Source of the DNA: Verrucomicrobiota bacterium
GTDB taxonomy: Bacteria; Verrucomicrobiota; Verrucomicrobiia; Verrucomicrobiales; Akkermansiaceae
DNA length: 6,958 bases
Assembly: GCA_026397695.1 (NCBI GenBank)
Contig: JAPLUJ010000710.1
Location: 1 to 6,958, forward strand
Reading direction: 5' to 3'
The notes beneath the pieces are model-generated. The model ran no database searches and was not told where the DNA came from. It saw only the letters and a list, made by a program, of their open reading frames with translations. The translations under genes and the position numbers were made by a program. This document shows, piece after piece, positions 6,797-6,958 of the stretch. How positions within the stretch are numbered: the stretch's first letter is position 1; each line of letters begins with the position of its first letter.

Positions 6797-6958
6797 CCGA
6801 AGAACTGCAACTCCTGCGCGACATTGTGACCCGTCTGGATGCGGCGGGGATCGACTACATGCTCACCGGTTCGGTAGCGCTGAACTGTTATGCCCAGCCG
6901 CGCATGACCCGCGACATTGATCTGGTGGTGGTCTTTTATTTGAAGGATGTGACGCGGA
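6793..6958 (+). CDS. Nucleotidyltransferase-fold protein, N-terminal part (AbiEii/DUF6036-like), cut by window end
   Basis: The 55 visible codons read MTEELQLLRDIVTRLDAAG, then IDYMLTGSVALNCYAQPRM, then TRDIDLVVVFYLKDVTR. A helix is followed by a strand and the minimal-nucleotidyltransferase signature: Gly-Ser (residues 26-27), then R-x-T-R-D-I-D with the metal-binding Asp-x-Asp pair at residues 41 and 43. This arrangement is typical of small nucleotidyltransferases annotated as AbiEii/AbiGii-toxin-like or DUF6036, some of which are toxins or antitoxins of two-gene systems. The substrate cannot be told from this fragment. It is co-directional with rpiB-glyA, 63 bases downstream, and may be read from the same transcript, though no functional link is apparent. 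The start could be ATG 6793 or in-frame GTG 6781, four codons earlier; the ATG is preferred because it sits directly before the predicted first helix. Confidence 0.85.
   Translation, partial: MTEELQLLRDIVTRLDAAGIDYMLTGSVALNCYAQPRMTRDIDLVVVFYLKDVTR

Overview
This is a G+C-rich window (roughly 62% by eye) with clean coding on both strands. It probably comes from a Verrucomicrobiota or related PVC-group chromosome. The reasons are the very large secreted protein of a type I associate with Verrucomicrobiota and Planctomycetota, genes that mostly lack a Shine-Dalgarno at their own start, and an rpiB-glyA gene fusion. The taxon is an inference, not a proof.

Layout. Positions 1-4795 are one uninterrupted minus-strand reading frame of 1598 codons. 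It starts at 4795 and runs off the left edge without a stop. It encodes an exported protein with a signal peptide, a helical N-terminal part, a long central stretch that looks like repeated beta-sandwich domains of the alpha-2-macroglobulin (MG) kind, low-complexity linkers and a conserved-looking C-terminal part. Positions 4796-5055 are a divergent intergenic region with two short hairpins, a run of three GGTTTC words and a possible 42-codon leader ORF. Positions 5056-6729 on the plus strand encode a 557-residue fusion of ribose-5-phosphate isomerase B and serine hydroxymethyltransferase, with the key residues of both enzymes present. After a 63-base gap, a plus-strand nucleotidyltransferase-fold gene begins at 6793 and is cut by the right edge.

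How the genes relate. The fusion joins two steps that both feed nucleotide synthesis: the pentose-phosphate pool (ribose 5-phosphate) and glycine plus one-carbon units. The two genes are separate neighbours in many other bacteria. The large exported protein is divergently transcribed and has no evident link to it. The nucleotidyltransferase-like gene resembles proteins of toxin-antitoxin or phage-abortive systems, but its partner, if any, is outside the window.

Beyond genes, the 5-mer GTTAG/CTAAC occurs 20 times, and its extended form TGTTAGA/TCTAACA 8 times, in both orientations and in all three codon phases. This looks like a genome-level word imposed on the coding sequence rather than codon preference.
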